DNA of 64,000 nucleotides from Arthrobacter ramosus (GTDB taxonomy: Bacteria > Actinomycetota > Actinomycetes > Actinomycetales > Micrococcaceae), in the NCBI RefSeq assembly GCF_039535095.1, contig NZ_BAAAWN010000001.1, positions 2,852,001 to 2,916,000 of the forward strand, given 5' to 3'. Position numbers and translations under genes: made by a program. Under the pieces are notes generated by a model. It was not told the DNA's origin and ran no database searches. It saw only the letters and a list, made by a program, of their open reading frames with translations. This document shows positions 27,460 to 37,033 of this stretch, piece after piece. The number at the start of each line of letters is the position of its first letter. Position 1 is the stretch's first letter.

Positions 27460-28659
27460 ATGACTCTGACCAGCAACGCGGCCCGCCGGGACGTCTTCGG
27501 GCGCAACGCCAGCGGACCCTTGGCAGGCATCGTTATCTCGGACTTCAGCCGGGTCCTCGCCGGACCCTACTGCACCATGCTCCTGGCGGACATGGGCGCC
27601 ACAGTGATCAAGGTCGAGAGCCCGTCCGGCGATGAAACACGTGCATGGAAACCGCCGGTCTTTGAAGGCGAGTCCACGTACTACCTCTCGATCAACCGCA
27701 ACAAGCGGTCCATCGCCTTGGACTTCAGCGACCCCGAGGATATCGAGACTGCCCGCAACATCGCCACAAGCGCCGATGTCGTCGTTGAGAACTTCAAGCC
27801 AGGTGGCCTTGACCACTTCGGCCTGGACTACGCGTCCATCGCGGAGCGCAACTCCGCTGTCATCTACGCGTCCATTACGGGATTCGGTTCCGCCGGTGGC
27901 GCCGCCCTGCCCGGTTACGATCTGCTTGTGCAGGCGATGTCCGGTCTCATGAGCATTACCGGCGACCCGGATTTCCCCGCCTACCGCTCCGGCGTCGCTG
28001 TCTTCGACGTCATCACCGGACTGCATGCCGCCCTTGGCGTCCTGTCTGCACTTCACGAGCGCAGCCGGAGTGGTCGGGGCCAGCGCGTAGAAGTGAATCT
28101 GATGTCCTCGGCGCTCTCGGGCATGGTCAACCAGACCGGCGGGTTCCTGCTCAGCGGGAATGTGCCCACCCGTATGGGCAATGAGCACCCCAGCATCTAT
28201 CCCTATGAGCCGTTCCCCACCGCAGACGGCGAGATCGTCTTGGCCATCGGAAACGACCGGCAGTTCCGGACCCTCTGCGATGTGGTCGGCGCAACCGGGC
28301 TGGCCGCTGACCCCAGGTTTTTGACTCCCCCGGGCCGAAGCCTCAACCGTGCGGCGCTGCGCCCCATCCTGCAGGGGCTATTGGCGTCCCGAACGGCCTC
28401 CGACTGGTTCGACATCTTCACCGAGGCACGACTGCCGTGTGCGCCGATCAACGACGTCCGTGGCGGAATCGAATTCGCACGGCGACTTGGACTGGAACCG
28501 GTGGTGGAAGTAGGCGTCGGCGAAGCAGCCATCCCCGGGGTCCGGAACCCGATCACCTTCTCAGCAACGCCCGCCAGCTACGACCTCATCCCGCCCTCCA
28601 TCGACGCAGACCGGGGCGACATCCTGGAGTGGCTACGCTCCACCGAACCGCAACCCTAA
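27460..28659 (+). CDS. Family III (CaiB/BaiF) CoA-transferase
   Basis: 399 residues from the ATG at 27460 with GGAAGAG upstream; an open frame extending earlier is not used. Same architecture as the enzyme at 12479: ISDFSRVLAGPYCTMLLADM, catalytic Asp in LPGYDLLVQAMSG, GNEHPSIYPYEPF. First gene of a five-gene operon that supplies every step of one beta-oxidation round, so its acid substrate is probably a dicarboxylate or branched/cyclic acid entering as its CoA ester. Regulated by the divergent LysR gene. Confidence 0.9.
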   Translation: MTLTSNAARRDVFGRNASGPLAGIVISDFSRVLAGPYCTMLLADMGATVIKVESPSGDETRAWKPPVFEGESTYYLSINRNKRSIALDFSDPEDIETARNIATSADVVVENFKPGGLDHFGLDYASIAERNSAVIYASITGFGSAGGAALPGYDLLVQAMSGLMSITGDPDFPAYRSGVAVFDVITGLHAALGVLSALHERSRSGRGQRVEVNLMSSALSGMVNQTGGFLLSGNVPTRMGNEHPSIYPYEPFPTADGEIVLAIGNDRQFRTLCDVVGATGLAADPRFLTPPGRSLNRAALRPILQGLLASRTASDWFDIFTEARLPCAPINDVRGGIEFARRLGLEPVVEVGVGEAAIPGVRNPITFSATPASYDLIPPSIDADRGDILEWLRSTEPQP

Positions 28660-28708
28660 ACCCGTCATCAGCAACCAACCCGTCCACGGAGCGACCAAAG
28701 GACCCATC

Positions 28709-29917
28709 ATGACCAGCACAACAACTCCCACTCGCGCCGCAGCGCTCTCCGACTACTTCCACCTCGACGACGAACTGAACGCGGAGGAATTGGCCATCCG
28801 CGACAAAGTCCGCGAATTCGCCGAACACCGGGTCCTTCCCATCATCAACGAATACTGGGAAAGGGCGGAATTCCCGTACGAACTGCTCCCGCCGCTGGCT
28901 GAACTCGGCATCATCGGGACGTTCATCAAAGGCTACGGATGCCCGGGAATGAGCCGGAAGGCTGCGGGCATGGTGGCTCGCGAAATGGCACGGGCCGACG
29001 GAAGCATCAATACTTTCCTTGGAGTGCACTCCAACCTGTGCATGGGTGCACTGAACATGCTCGGCAGCGACGAACAGCGGCAGGGCTGGCTCCCTGATTT
29101 GGCCAAGCTGACGAAGACCGGCGCTTTCGCCTTGACGGAGCCGGACCACGGGTCCGACTCGGTGGCCCTGGAAACCAGCGCTACCCGCGACGGCGACACA
29201 TGGGTGATCAATGGCCACAAGCGCTGGATCGGCAACGGCCACGCGGCCGATGTAATAGTGCTGTTTGCCCGCAACACAGAAGACAGCAAGGTCAATGCCT
29301 TCGTGGTCGAAAAGGACGGAAACGGCAACCACCCGGACGGCTACAACCCTACGGTGATCACCGGCAAGATCGGCAAGCGGGCCATCCTGCAGGCCGACAT
29401 CGTCATCGAGAACATGCGGATCCCGGAGGCCAACCGGCTGGAGAACTGCCGATCCTTCGCCGACGTCTCCCGTGTCCTCCAGGCAACCCGCGGCGGCGCT
29501 TCCTGGGAAGCAGTAGGCCACGCCATGGCCTGCTTCGAGATCGCCGCCGACTACGCCGCCAAACGCGAGCAGTTCGGCAACCCGATCGCCGGATACCAAC
29601 TCGTCCAGCACCGTCTCGCCAACATGCTCAGCGAGCTCACCGCGATGCAGCTGATGTGCAACCGCATGGCGGAACTGGCCGATCAGGGCCTGCTGACCAA
29701 CGCCATGGCCTCCATGGTCAAAATGTCCACCTCGCAGAAGGGCAAATGGATCTGCAACGAGGCACGTGAACTGCTCGCCGGCAACGGCCTGCTGCTCGAG
29801 AACCACGTGGCCCGTCACCTGACGGACATGGAAGTCGTGTCCACTTACGAAGGCACCGACTCCATCCAGGCGCTGCTGGTAGGCCGTGACATCACGGGCG
29901 TCTCGGCCTTCCGCTGA
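28709..29917 (+). CDS. Acyl-CoA dehydrogenase
   Basis: 402 residues, AAAGGA before the ATG. FAFALTEPDHGSDS-type FAD loop (FALTEPDHGSDSVALE), NGHKRWIGNGHAAD, and catalytic Glu in VSTYEGTDSIQ near residue 383. Overall it is related to the dehydrogenase at 13672, but the segment equivalent to EARYGIIWG reads ATRGGASWEAVG, so the Arg that holds a glutaryl carboxylate is not in the same context and the substrate is probably different. It oxidises the CoA ester formed by the preceding transferase. Confidence 0.9.
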   Translation: MTSTTTPTRAAALSDYFHLDDELNAEELAIRDKVREFAEHRVLPIINEYWERAEFPYELLPPLAELGIIGTFIKGYGCPGMSRKAAGMVAREMARADGSINTFLGVHSNLCMGALNMLGSDEQRQGWLPDLAKLTKTGAFALTEPDHGSDSVALETSATRDGDTWVINGHKRWIGNGHAADVIVLFARNTEDSKVNAFVVEKDGNGNHPDGYNPTVITGKIGKRAILQADIVIENMRIPEANRLENCRSFADVSRVLQATRGGASWEAVGHAMACFEIAADYAAKREQFGNPIAGYQLVQHRLANMLSELTAMQLMCNRMAELADQGLLTNAMASMVKMSTSQKGKWICNEARELLAGNGLLLENHVARHLTDMEVVSTYEGTDSIQALLVGRDITGVSAFR

Positions 29918-29961
29918 CCTGACTCCACAGTCTCCCCCACACCAATCACGAAGGAGTTTCC

Positions 29962-31185
29962 ATGCCCGAAGCATTCCTCGTCGGCGGGGCACGCACCCCC
30001 GTTGGCCGCTACGGCGGCGCCATGAGTTCCGTCCGGCCCGACGACCTGGCCGCCCTCACGGTGCGGGCCGCCGTCGAACGCGCGGGCCTCGACCCGGCCC
30101 TCGTGGACGAGGTGATCCTCGGCAACGCCAACGGCGCCGGCGAGGAGAACCGCAACGTCGCCCGCATGGCGTGGCTGCTCGCCGGCTTTCCGGACACCGT
30201 CCCTGGCATCACCGTCAACCGGCTCTGCGCCTCGGGCCTCAGCGCCGTCATAATGGCCTCGCACATGGTCAAGGCCGGTGCCGCGGACATCGTCGTCGCA
30301 GGCGGTGTCGAGTCCATGTCCCGCGCGCCCTGGGTTATGGAAAAGCCGGACAAGGCATTCGCGAAGCCGGGCGCCGTCTTCGATACGTCGATCGGTTGGC
30401 GGTTCCCGAACCCCGCTTTCCTGTCCGGGGAACTCTCGCGCGATGGCAAGGCCACCTACTCCATGTCTGAAACCGCGGAGGAAGTGGCCAGGGTCTTCAA
30501 CATCTCCCGTGAGGACTGCGACGCCTTCGCCGCGCGCTCCCACGAGCGCGCCCTCGCCGCGATCGAGGCCGGCCGCTTCGCCGACGAGATCGTCCCCGTC
30601 ATGGTCAGTGGCCGCAAGGGCACACAAACCATCGTGGACACCGACGAAGGCCCCCGCCCCGGAACAACCAAGGACGTGCTCGCCGACCTGCGCCCGGTAG
30701 TCAAAGGCGGCAGCGTCGTCACCGCCGGCAACGCCTCCCCGCTCAACGACGGCGCATCCGCGATCATCGTCGCTTCCGAGGCAGCCATCGAGAAATACGG
30801 CCTGGCTCCCCGCGCCCGCATCCTGGACAGTGCCTCCGTCGGCGTCGCACAGGAAATCATGGGCATCGGCCCCGTTCCGGCTACCCGCAAAGTCCTGGAC
30901 CGGACCGGCATCGCGGTAGGCGACCTCGCCGCCGTCGAACTCAACGAGGCGTTCGCGTCGCAGGCCCTGGCCTGCATCCGCGAGCTGAAACTCGACCCCG
31001 GCACCGTCAACAACGACGGCGGCGCGATCGCCCTCGGCCACCCGCTCGGCTCCTCAGGGTCCCGCCTCGTCATCACGCTGCTCGGCCGCCTCGAGCGCGA
31101 GGCCACGCAAGGCCGCAAGCTCGGCCTCGCCACCATGTGCGTCGGCGTCGGACAAGGCACCGCATTGCTGCTGGAAGGCATCTGA
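29962..31185 (+). CDS. Acetyl-CoA acyltransferase (thiolase), PcaF/PaaJ-like
   Basis: 407 residues, AAGGAG before the ATG. Cys nucleophile in VNRLCASGLSAV, His in GGAIALGHPLGSSG, Cys in ATMCVGVGQG. NGAGEENRNVARMA places it in the same branch as the thiolase at 23774. It catalyses the last step of the operon's beta-oxidation round. Its stop TGA overlaps the ATG of the hydratase that follows. Confidence 0.92.
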   Translation: MPEAFLVGGARTPVGRYGGAMSSVRPDDLAALTVRAAVERAGLDPALVDEVILGNANGAGEENRNVARMAWLLAGFPDTVPGITVNRLCASGLSAVIMASHMVKAGAADIVVAGGVESMSRAPWVMEKPDKAFAKPGAVFDTSIGWRFPNPAFLSGELSRDGKATYSMSETAEEVARVFNISREDCDAFAARSHERALAAIEAGRFADEIVPVMVSGRKGTQTIVDTDEGPRPGTTKDVLADLRPVVKGGSVVTAGNASPLNDGASAIIVASEAAIEKYGLAPRARILDSASVGVAQEIMGIGPVPATRKVLDRTGIAVGDLAAVELNEAFASQALACIRELKLDPGTVNNDGGAIALGHPLGSSGSRLVITLLGRLEREATQGRKLGLATMCVGVGQGTALLLEGI

Positions 31186-31991
31186 TGACAGGAGTAATGA
31201 ACGACGCCGGCACGTGCCTTGATGTCTCGGGCTTCGTCACGCTGCTGGTCGAGGAACGGGAGGACCGGCTCGCGGCCCGGCTGCACCGGCCCGAGGTCAG
31301 GAACGCGATCGACCAATCGATGGTGGATGAGCTGTACGCGGTGTGCGCGCACCTTGAGCGCACTCCGAAGATCCTGATCCTCTCCGGCACGCCCGCGGAT
31401 CCGGAGAGCGGAACCAAAGCTGTTTTCGCGTCCGGTGCGGACATCGCGCAGCTGCGCGGGCGGCGCCGCGACGATGCCCTGGCCGGGATCAACTCCGGGA
31501 TCTTCGAGCGGATCGCGAAACTGCCCATGCCGGTTATCGCCGCGTTGGACGGATATGCGCTCGGCGGCGGGGCGGAACTGGCCTACGCGGCGGACTTCCG
31601 CATCGGCACGCGGGGGCTGCGGATGGGCAATCCGGAGACCAACCTGGGCATTCTGGCGGCGGCCGGTGCCATCTGGCGGTTGAAGGAGCTCGTCGGGGAA
31701 CCGCTTGCCAAGCAGATCCTGTTGGCGGGCAAGGCCCTGGCGGGCGAGGAGTGCCTGGCCAACGGATTGATCACTGAGCTTGTGGAGCCCTGGACGTTGA
31801 TGGACTCGGCGCACGCCTTGGCCGACACCATTGCGGCGCAGGACCCGTTGGCCGTTCGAATCACCAAGGCTGTGTTCCACGCCCCGCGGGACGCCCATCC
31901 CGTCATCGACACCTTGGCTCAGGGCGTGCTCTTCGAGTCCCAGGCCAAGTTCGACCGCATGCAGGCGTTCCTCGACAGGAAGAAGAAGTAA
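31185..31991 (+). CDS. Enoyl-CoA hydratase/isomerase
   Basis: 268 residues from the ATG at 31185 (GGAAGG upstream, overlapping the thiolase stop); ATG 31197 is an alternative with AGGAG too close. The crotonase oxyanion segments FASGADIAQL and DGYALGGGAELAYAAD are present, with Glu in GGGAEL and Glu in GNPETNLGI at the two catalytic positions. It hydrates the 2-enoyl-CoA made by the dehydrogenase two genes upstream. Confidence 0.9.
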   Translation: MTGVMNDAGTCLDVSGFVTLLVEEREDRLAARLHRPEVRNAIDQSMVDELYAVCAHLERTPKILILSGTPADPESGTKAVFASGADIAQLRGRRRDDALAGINSGIFERIAKLPMPVIAALDGYALGGGAELAYAADFRIGTRGLRMGNPETNLGILAAAGAIWRLKELVGEPLAKQILLAGKALAGEECLANGLITELVEPWTLMDSAHALADTIAAQDPLAVRITKAVFHAPRDAHPVIDTLAQGVLFESQAKFDRMQAFLDRKKK

Positions 31992-32870
31992 ATGAGCACC
32001 TCAGTACAAGCCGGGGTACGCGGCGGCCTCCCCGCGCGCGTCGGCGTCCTCGGCGGAGGCAGGATGGGCGCTGGCATTGCCCACGCGTTCCTGATCAACG
32101 GGGCCGATGTGGTGGTCGTGGAGCGCGACGACGCCTCCGCACAGGCGGCCCGTGAGCGGGTGGAATCTTCCGCAGCGAAATCGATTGAGCGCGGCGCTGG
32201 CAACGGCAACCTCGACGAGATCGTTTCGCGCCTGACCGTTTCGGTGGACTACGCCGCCTTCGGGGACCGCCAACTGGTGGTGGAGGCCGTACCAGAGGAC
32301 TGGTCGCTGAAGGTCGCAGCGTTGCGCGGGGTCGAACAACGTCTCCTGCCGGGAACGGTGCTGGCCTCAAACACCTCCTCGTTGTCGGTGTCCGGGCTGG
32401 CCGGGGAGCTGGAACGGCCAGAGGACTTCCTCGGACTACACTTCTTCAACCCCGTTCCAGCCTCCACTCTGATCGAGGTAGTGATCGGAAAACAGACCCG
32501 CCCAGAACTCATGGAACGGGCCAGGAGCTGGGTCCAGGGACTGGGGAAGACCGCGGTCGTGGTCAATGATGCACCGGGCTTCGCCTCGTCTCGGTTGGGC
32601 GTGGCGATTGCGCTGGAGGCCATGCGCATGGTCGAGGAAGGCGTCGCCAGCGCCGAGGATATCGATAACGCGATGGTCCTCGGTTACAAACATCCCACCG
32701 GGCCGTTGCGCACCACCGACATCGTGGGCCTGGACGTTCGCCTGGGCATTGCCGAATATCTCAACCAGACCTTGGGCGAGCGGTTCGCGCCGCCGCAGAT
32801 CCTGCGGGACAAAGTAGCCCGCGGCGAACTCGGACGAAAAACCGGAAAGGGCTTCTTCGACTGGAAGTGA
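31992..32870 (+). CDS. 3-hydroxyacyl-CoA dehydrogenase
   Basis: 292 residues, single-function type (FadB2/PaaH/Hbd size). NAD-binding GVLGGGRMGAGIA near residues 18-30, catalytic surroundings SNTSSLSVSG, HFFNPVPAS (His) and NDAPGFASSRL (Asn). Ends KTGKGFFDWK, the usual C-terminus. The ATG abuts the hydratase TAA. It completes the operon's set by oxidising the 3-hydroxyacyl-CoA. Confidence 0.93.
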   Translation: MSTSVQAGVRGGLPARVGVLGGGRMGAGIAHAFLINGADVVVVERDDASAQAARERVESSAAKSIERGAGNGNLDEIVSRLTVSVDYAAFGDRQLVVEAVPEDWSLKVAALRGVEQRLLPGTVLASNTSSLSVSGLAGELERPEDFLGLHFFNPVPASTLIEVVIGKQTRPELMERARSWVQGLGKTAVVVNDAPGFASSRLGVAIALEAMRMVEEGVASAEDIDNAMVLGYKHPTGPLRTTDIVGLDVRLGIAEYLNQTLGERFAPPQILRDKVARGELGRKTGKGFFDWK

Positions 32871-33398
32871 TCTGAGCGGAACGACGTGTCGGGGGCGAAT
32901 CGTTCGCCTCATTCGGGGTGACCGGGGAGCCTGGCAATCCAAAGAAGACCACTTGCGCAACGCTGTGGTTCTCCGGGCCCCGGCCGAAACTCGCTTAGAG
33001 TCCAACCAAACCTCGCTGCCGGGTGCTTCTCAAACTCAGTGACAAACACTCTCGAAAATGACTTGCACCGCTGTGCCCCTACAAACGCTGCCAGCGGGCA
33101 AGCTGTCGCCCGAGTGTTCTGCGGCGGTTGAAGGCGGGGGGATTGTGGTCTGATGGGTTCCTCTGCGGTCGTCCGTGGATCTTGCCGCGCAGTCATTCTG
33201 GGCCCGCCGAAAAGCGATAATGCACCCGGTATTTTTTGGAGTGTCTCGACGTCTGTCCGCAGAAATCGCGGGCCATATGCAAGATGGGCCAGCTTTGTGG
33301 CCGTCGGCGCTCCAGACGGACTGATCCTTTTGTAGCCGCGGCGGGATGTTGCGTCCGAAGCCCGAGGTCTCGTCCCCTGGGGTCAGACGCCGATACTG
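32871..33398. other. Intergenic region between convergent genes
   Basis: About 530 bases. A small dyad GGCGAA-TCG-TTCGCC at 32894-32908, 24 bases after the operon's last stop, may terminate it. The remainder shows no family-like frame. Confidence 0.4.
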
Positions 33399-35195
33399 TT
33401 ACCGTTGCATCGCTATGATGACATCCTCGACGTCCAGGGCCATTGAGATGCGGGTGAGGTCGGAAACGCGTGAAAGGTCCACGGCGAGCAGCTCTTCGAT
33501 CCGTCGGCGGCGCAGGACGACAGTGTTCCTACGGATGCGTAATTCCTGCGCTGTCTCACTTGTGCTGAAGTTGTTGCGGACGAGCGCTGACAAAGTCAGC
33601 AGGAGCGACGCCTCCTGGGCCTGGTCGTATGCACGCAGCGGGCCAATCACCTCGTCTGCGTAGCGGCTCAGGGCGGATACGTTGGGGAGCTGGAGCAGCA
33701 GCCCGACCAACCCCAAATCGGTCAACAGCAGGGTCCGGGAGGTGCTGTTGCGCAGGGTCGCCAGCTCAATCGCTCCCCGGACGGATGCAAACGCCGCCGG
33801 ATAGTCGGCGACGCGAGTTACTGGTCCCGTGATGGCCGCATACCCGCGATCTGTATCTTGAGCCCGTTGTCCCAGGCTCCGCCGGATTTCGTCGCTGATA
33901 CCCCGTACTTCGTCGATCGGCGTCGTTGGCCCCACTGGCCAAAATGCGACTACGTACCCTTCGTGGGATCCGAGCAGTGGTCTGGGGAGGACTTCTCCTG
34001 CCATACGGGCGAATGTGGCGGCCAGAGGGTAGGGCAGGGGGCCGCCATCGCGGAGGTCATGCCGGACCCCGACGACGGCGTGGGGATGTGAGAGATCGTG
34101 GCCGAGCTGTATGGCCCGGGCCAAGAGCGCTGTGGAGCCGCGTCCTTCACCAGTCAGCAGCCCGGAGAGGATCTCGTCAGTGTCCCGCCACTCTGCTTCG
34201 GCATCCGTTCTGGTGCGGAGGAGTTCCAGGGCCAGAACCGTTGCAGCCCGTTCGATCGCCTGGCGATCGAGCGCTCGGAGCTCGGCGAGCTGCCCGCCCG
34301 TCCAGATCCAGGCCACGACTTCTTCCTTGATCATCACCGGAACACGGACAACAGTCTGCCCCCATGAATCCGAAAGGTGAACATCGCTCGACGCCCTGGC
34401 AGCGCCTGCCGACACGACCTCGGATAGGGCAGCCGCGTTCGCGAGCAGGGCATCCGGGAGTGTCTCTCCATCGTGTTCAATGTTGCAGAGGAGTGTCCCA
34501 TTGGTTTCGGTCACGGCGACAGGACTGTTGAGGATCTCTGCCAGAGCCCCGGCAATGGCCGACACTCCTCCTCCCTCAAGCGCCAAGGCCGTCAGCCGAT
34601 CATGGATCGCGTCGGCATGTCGTAGGTTCGCGATCGTCCTGGCCTGTTCGGACCGAAGCCGCGCGCTGGTGACCGCAATCGCTGCCTGGTCCGCGAGCAT
34701 CGTGAGGATCGACTCTTCTTCTTTCGTGAAATGGTGCGACGAGCGGGTGTAGCAGACGAGAGTCCCGAGCGTCTCACTGGACGCGTTCAAAGGCACGGAG
34801 ATCAAGGAGGTGTACTCTTGGCCACTTACCACGCCCATCCAGGGGACGAACGACGGTTCGCTTCTGATGTCCGCGACCTGAACGGGAACACCCAGGGCGA
34901 AAACCTGGCTCGAGGGTACTTTTGGGAAGCCGTGGATGCGGAGCGGGTGTTCGTTCAGCTCACGGACGTAGTCAGCCGAGAGCCCGTAGGAGCCCTCGAT
35001 CAGCAGAGAATCCAAGCTCGGATCCGGGAGCATGACGGCCGCGAAGTCGTATGACATCAATTCGCAGGCGGTCTTGGCAACCAGGTCCAAGAGCTCCCTC
35101 ATCGAAACGCCGCGGTTGACCGCCGCACCGACGCGTGCCAGCGCCCTTAGCCACCATTGAAGCTGCTCGGAGGTATGTTCAGCCCGCAGTTTCAC
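33399..35195 (-). CDS. GAF-domain PucR/CdaR-type transcriptional regulator
   Basis: 598 residues. A GAF sensor domain covers roughly 15-175 (FAAVMLPDPS, LISVPLNASSETLGTLVCYT), a helical linker follows and a second sensor-like region spans to about 530. The C-terminal HTH is LSALVRNNFSTSETAQELRI then RNTVVLRRRRIEEL, typical of PucR_HTH_30. Such proteins activate catabolic operons when a ligand binds GAF. GTG at 35195 is the only start that keeps the first helix; no strong ribosome site precedes it. Its target is not obvious: the beta-oxidation operon and the SDR at 35915 are the neighbours. Confidence 0.85.
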   Translation of the reverse strand: MKLRAEHTSEQLQWWLRALARVGAAVNRGVSMRELLDLVAKTACELMSYDFAAVMLPDPSLDSLLIEGSYGLSADYVRELNEHPLRIHGFPKVPSSQVFALGVPVQVADIRSEPSFVPWMGVVSGQEYTSLISVPLNASSETLGTLVCYTRSSHHFTKEEESILTMLADQAAIAVTSARLRSEQARTIANLRHADAIHDRLTALALEGGGVSAIAGALAEILNSPVAVTETNGTLLCNIEHDGETLPDALLANAAALSEVVSAGAARASSDVHLSDSWGQTVVRVPVMIKEEVVAWIWTGGQLAELRALDRQAIERAATVLALELLRTRTDAEAEWRDTDEILSGLLTGEGRGSTALLARAIQLGHDLSHPHAVVGVRHDLRDGGPLPYPLAATFARMAGEVLPRPLLGSHEGYVVAFWPVGPTTPIDEVRGISDEIRRSLGQRAQDTDRGYAAITGPVTRVADYPAAFASVRGAIELATLRNSTSRTLLLTDLGLVGLLLQLPNVSALSRYADEVIGPLRAYDQAQEASLLLTLSALVRNNFSTSETAQELRIRRNTVVLRRRRIEELLAVDLSRVSDLTRISMALDVEDVIIAMQR

Positions 35196-35438
35196 ACTTT
35201 GAGTTTTTCACGGTTTCCTCGAACCAGGGGGAAAACTTTCGACAGTGGGCCGACATGCCGGCGGCCTCCTCTCACAAAGCGCTGCGGAACCGCGTCAGGA
35301 CGGCCAGTGGACCATGCCATGCGCCCCTATGCCGCTCATCGGATGACTTGTGAAATTGTGAAAATCCGACCAACCAAGGGCTCAGCAGCTCGAGCCATCG
35401 AGCGCGCCAAGAACAATCCGTCGGTACTCGCCCGGGGC

Positions 35439-35785
35439 TTATTCGTCCGTCCTAGTGGCAGCCAAGTAGTGCCGTGAATCGACCGAGCGAACATCGAGCA
35501 GGCCAAGCACCTCAGCTAGGGCTGACCGACGCTGCTTGAACGCCACAGCGGTCTTGGTACCAATGAGGATGAAGAGCGGGTCATCCGCTTCCAGGACCCG
35601 CAACTGCTCGACAAGCACCGCAACGTCATGGGCGCATTGCTTCGTCGCTGAAGTCCAGGGTGTTCGACGTCGAGCTCACCTCGGTGAGCAGATCCGTCAT
35701 GGACGCACCCCAGCGAGAGGCCTGGAGGCTCATCCTGATTGGGCCCGTACGCGCGCGTTCATCCCCGAATAGGCGGTATTGCATG
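35439..35785 (-). pseudogene. Small unknown gene broken by a one-base deletion
   Basis: Two coherent halves lie in different frames. From the ATG at 35785 the product begins YRLFGDERARTGPIRMSL and continues to TLDFSDEAMRP before a TGA. One base over, the text continues HDVAVLVEQLRVLEADDPLF and runs to LAATRTDE and a TAA at 35439. Adding one C to the CCC/GGG run at 35630-35632 joins them into about 115 residues. No family recognised. Codon use in both halves is gene-like, so it was a real gene. Confidence 0.5.
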
Positions 35786-35914
35786 GGGAGTCCGGTACCT
35801 CTCACACCGGAACGGTAACTGTGGAGAGCACAACATTTCACCGGAATTGCACAGTCACCACGCGCCCCTAGCATCCTCGCCGGTAGGCCGGACGCTCCGC
35901 AGGGTGCTTGCCGG

Positions 35915-36715
35915 TCAGGCAGCCGAGATGCCGCCGTTGACGCTGATGGCCTGCCCTGTGAGCCGAGCCGCCGCCGGCCCACCAAGGAACACCACCAGAT
36001 CGGCCTGGTCTTCGGCCGAAGGAAGGCCCAGATGTGCCTGGGCCATCGCTCGCTCGAAGAGCTTCTTGCTGAATCCATCCGACAAAGCCCGCTCGGTCGT
36101 GGGCGTTCCAGAGATCAGGGACGGGGTCACGGCGTTGACACGGATGCCATCGCGCTTTGACTCGATCGCGGCCGAGCGAGTGAACATCACAATGGCGGCC
36201 ATGGCCGCCCCGAGGACCGTTTCACCGGGCGTAGCCGTCTTGGCGGCGTCAGAAGCAACATTGATGATGCTTCCGCCGTGCTGCACCCTCATTATCGGCA
36301 GGACGGCGCGCGTGACCAGCATGGGTGGGACAGCCTGCGCGGTGAGGATATCCGGGATCTGCTCCAGAGGTGTGCGATGAAGCAGCTCAGGCCGATAAGC
36401 CGGTGCCGACACAGAGGTGACGGCAACGTCGATGCTTCCCATTACAGAGTGGGCCCGGGAAACGGCCTCGCGGACAGAGATGGGATCAGTAGCGTCGAAC
36501 GGAATGTGGACGACCTCGGCGTCGGGCTGGTGCTCAAGTAGCGCTGAGCGTGCAGCGGCTCCGCGGCCGGGGTCGAAGGAAAGCAGAGCAAAATGCCGGA
36601 CGCCGGCGTCGGCGAACTTCACGGCACTGGCCCATCCGACACCCGAGGAAGCGCCGGCGATCAACACGCCGGCATCCTGGTAGTTGCGAACCACGGGGGG
36701 CGTCACATCGTTCAT
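35915..36715 (-). CDS. SDR-fold protein lacking the catalytic Tyr and Lys
   Basis: 266 residues. Cofactor loop IAGASSGVGWASAV near residues 18-31 and the SDR strand order are intact, and the C-terminus ends LTGQAISVNGG as in 3-oxoacyl-ACP-reductase-like SDRs. At the active site, where the family has YxxxK, the text is GETVLGAAMAAIV: Tyr becomes Leu and Lys becomes Met. The preceding Ser is within INVASDAAKT. Either it binds nucleotide without SDR chemistry or uses other residues. Stands alone, downstream of inverted repeats. Confidence 0.8.
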   Translation of the reverse strand: MNDVTPPVVRNYQDAGVLIAGASSGVGWASAVKFADAGVRHFALLSFDPGRGAAARSALLEHQPDAEVVHIPFDATDPISVREAVSRAHSVMGSIDVAVTSVSAPAYRPELLHRTPLEQIPDILTAQAVPPMLVTRAVLPIMRVQHGGSIINVASDAAKTATPGETVLGAAMAAIVMFTRSAAIESKRDGIRVNAVTPSLISGTPTTERALSDGFSKKLFERAMAQAHLGLPSAEDQADLVVFLGGPAAARLTGQAISVNGGISAA

Positions 36716-36794
36716 ATGCGGTCTCCGTCGCTTTCAGGATTCGTAGTCGTGGATACCAACCGTTCGGGATCGAGCCGGAAAGTCGGTGAGGGTC

Positions 36795-36828
36795 GTATTC
36801 GGGCAGTCAGTGAGGACTGCCCGAATAC
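36795..36828. repeat. Perfect inverted repeat, 14-bp arms
   Basis: GTATTCGGGCAGTC and GACTGCCCGAATAC around the loop AGTGAG, 80 bases upstream of the SDR start and downstream of the MFS gene. No U-run. It may end the long minus-strand operon or act as an operator for the SDR. Confidence 0.6.
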
Positions 36829-37033
36829 TAAGTGCGCAGTCCAAGCCGACGGCCAGCGCGGCGACCGCTTCTCGAAGAAGGCTCGGATGCCTCCCTGCTC
36901 ATCAGGGTCCTCGACACACGGCCGCGCAAACCGAGAAGAACCCTTCTTCGCGCCAGCTTTCGAGCAACTCGAAAAGCACGAACGGGTTGCCCTGAATCTG
37001 TGCGAGCAACTCATGCTTTGCTGCGTCGGGCCT

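Noticed and set aside
28586..29992. 468-codon minus-strand frame opposite the acyl-CoA dehydrogenase
   Set aside because: Antisense shadow of a clear gene; Gly/Val/Asp-rich without family motifs.
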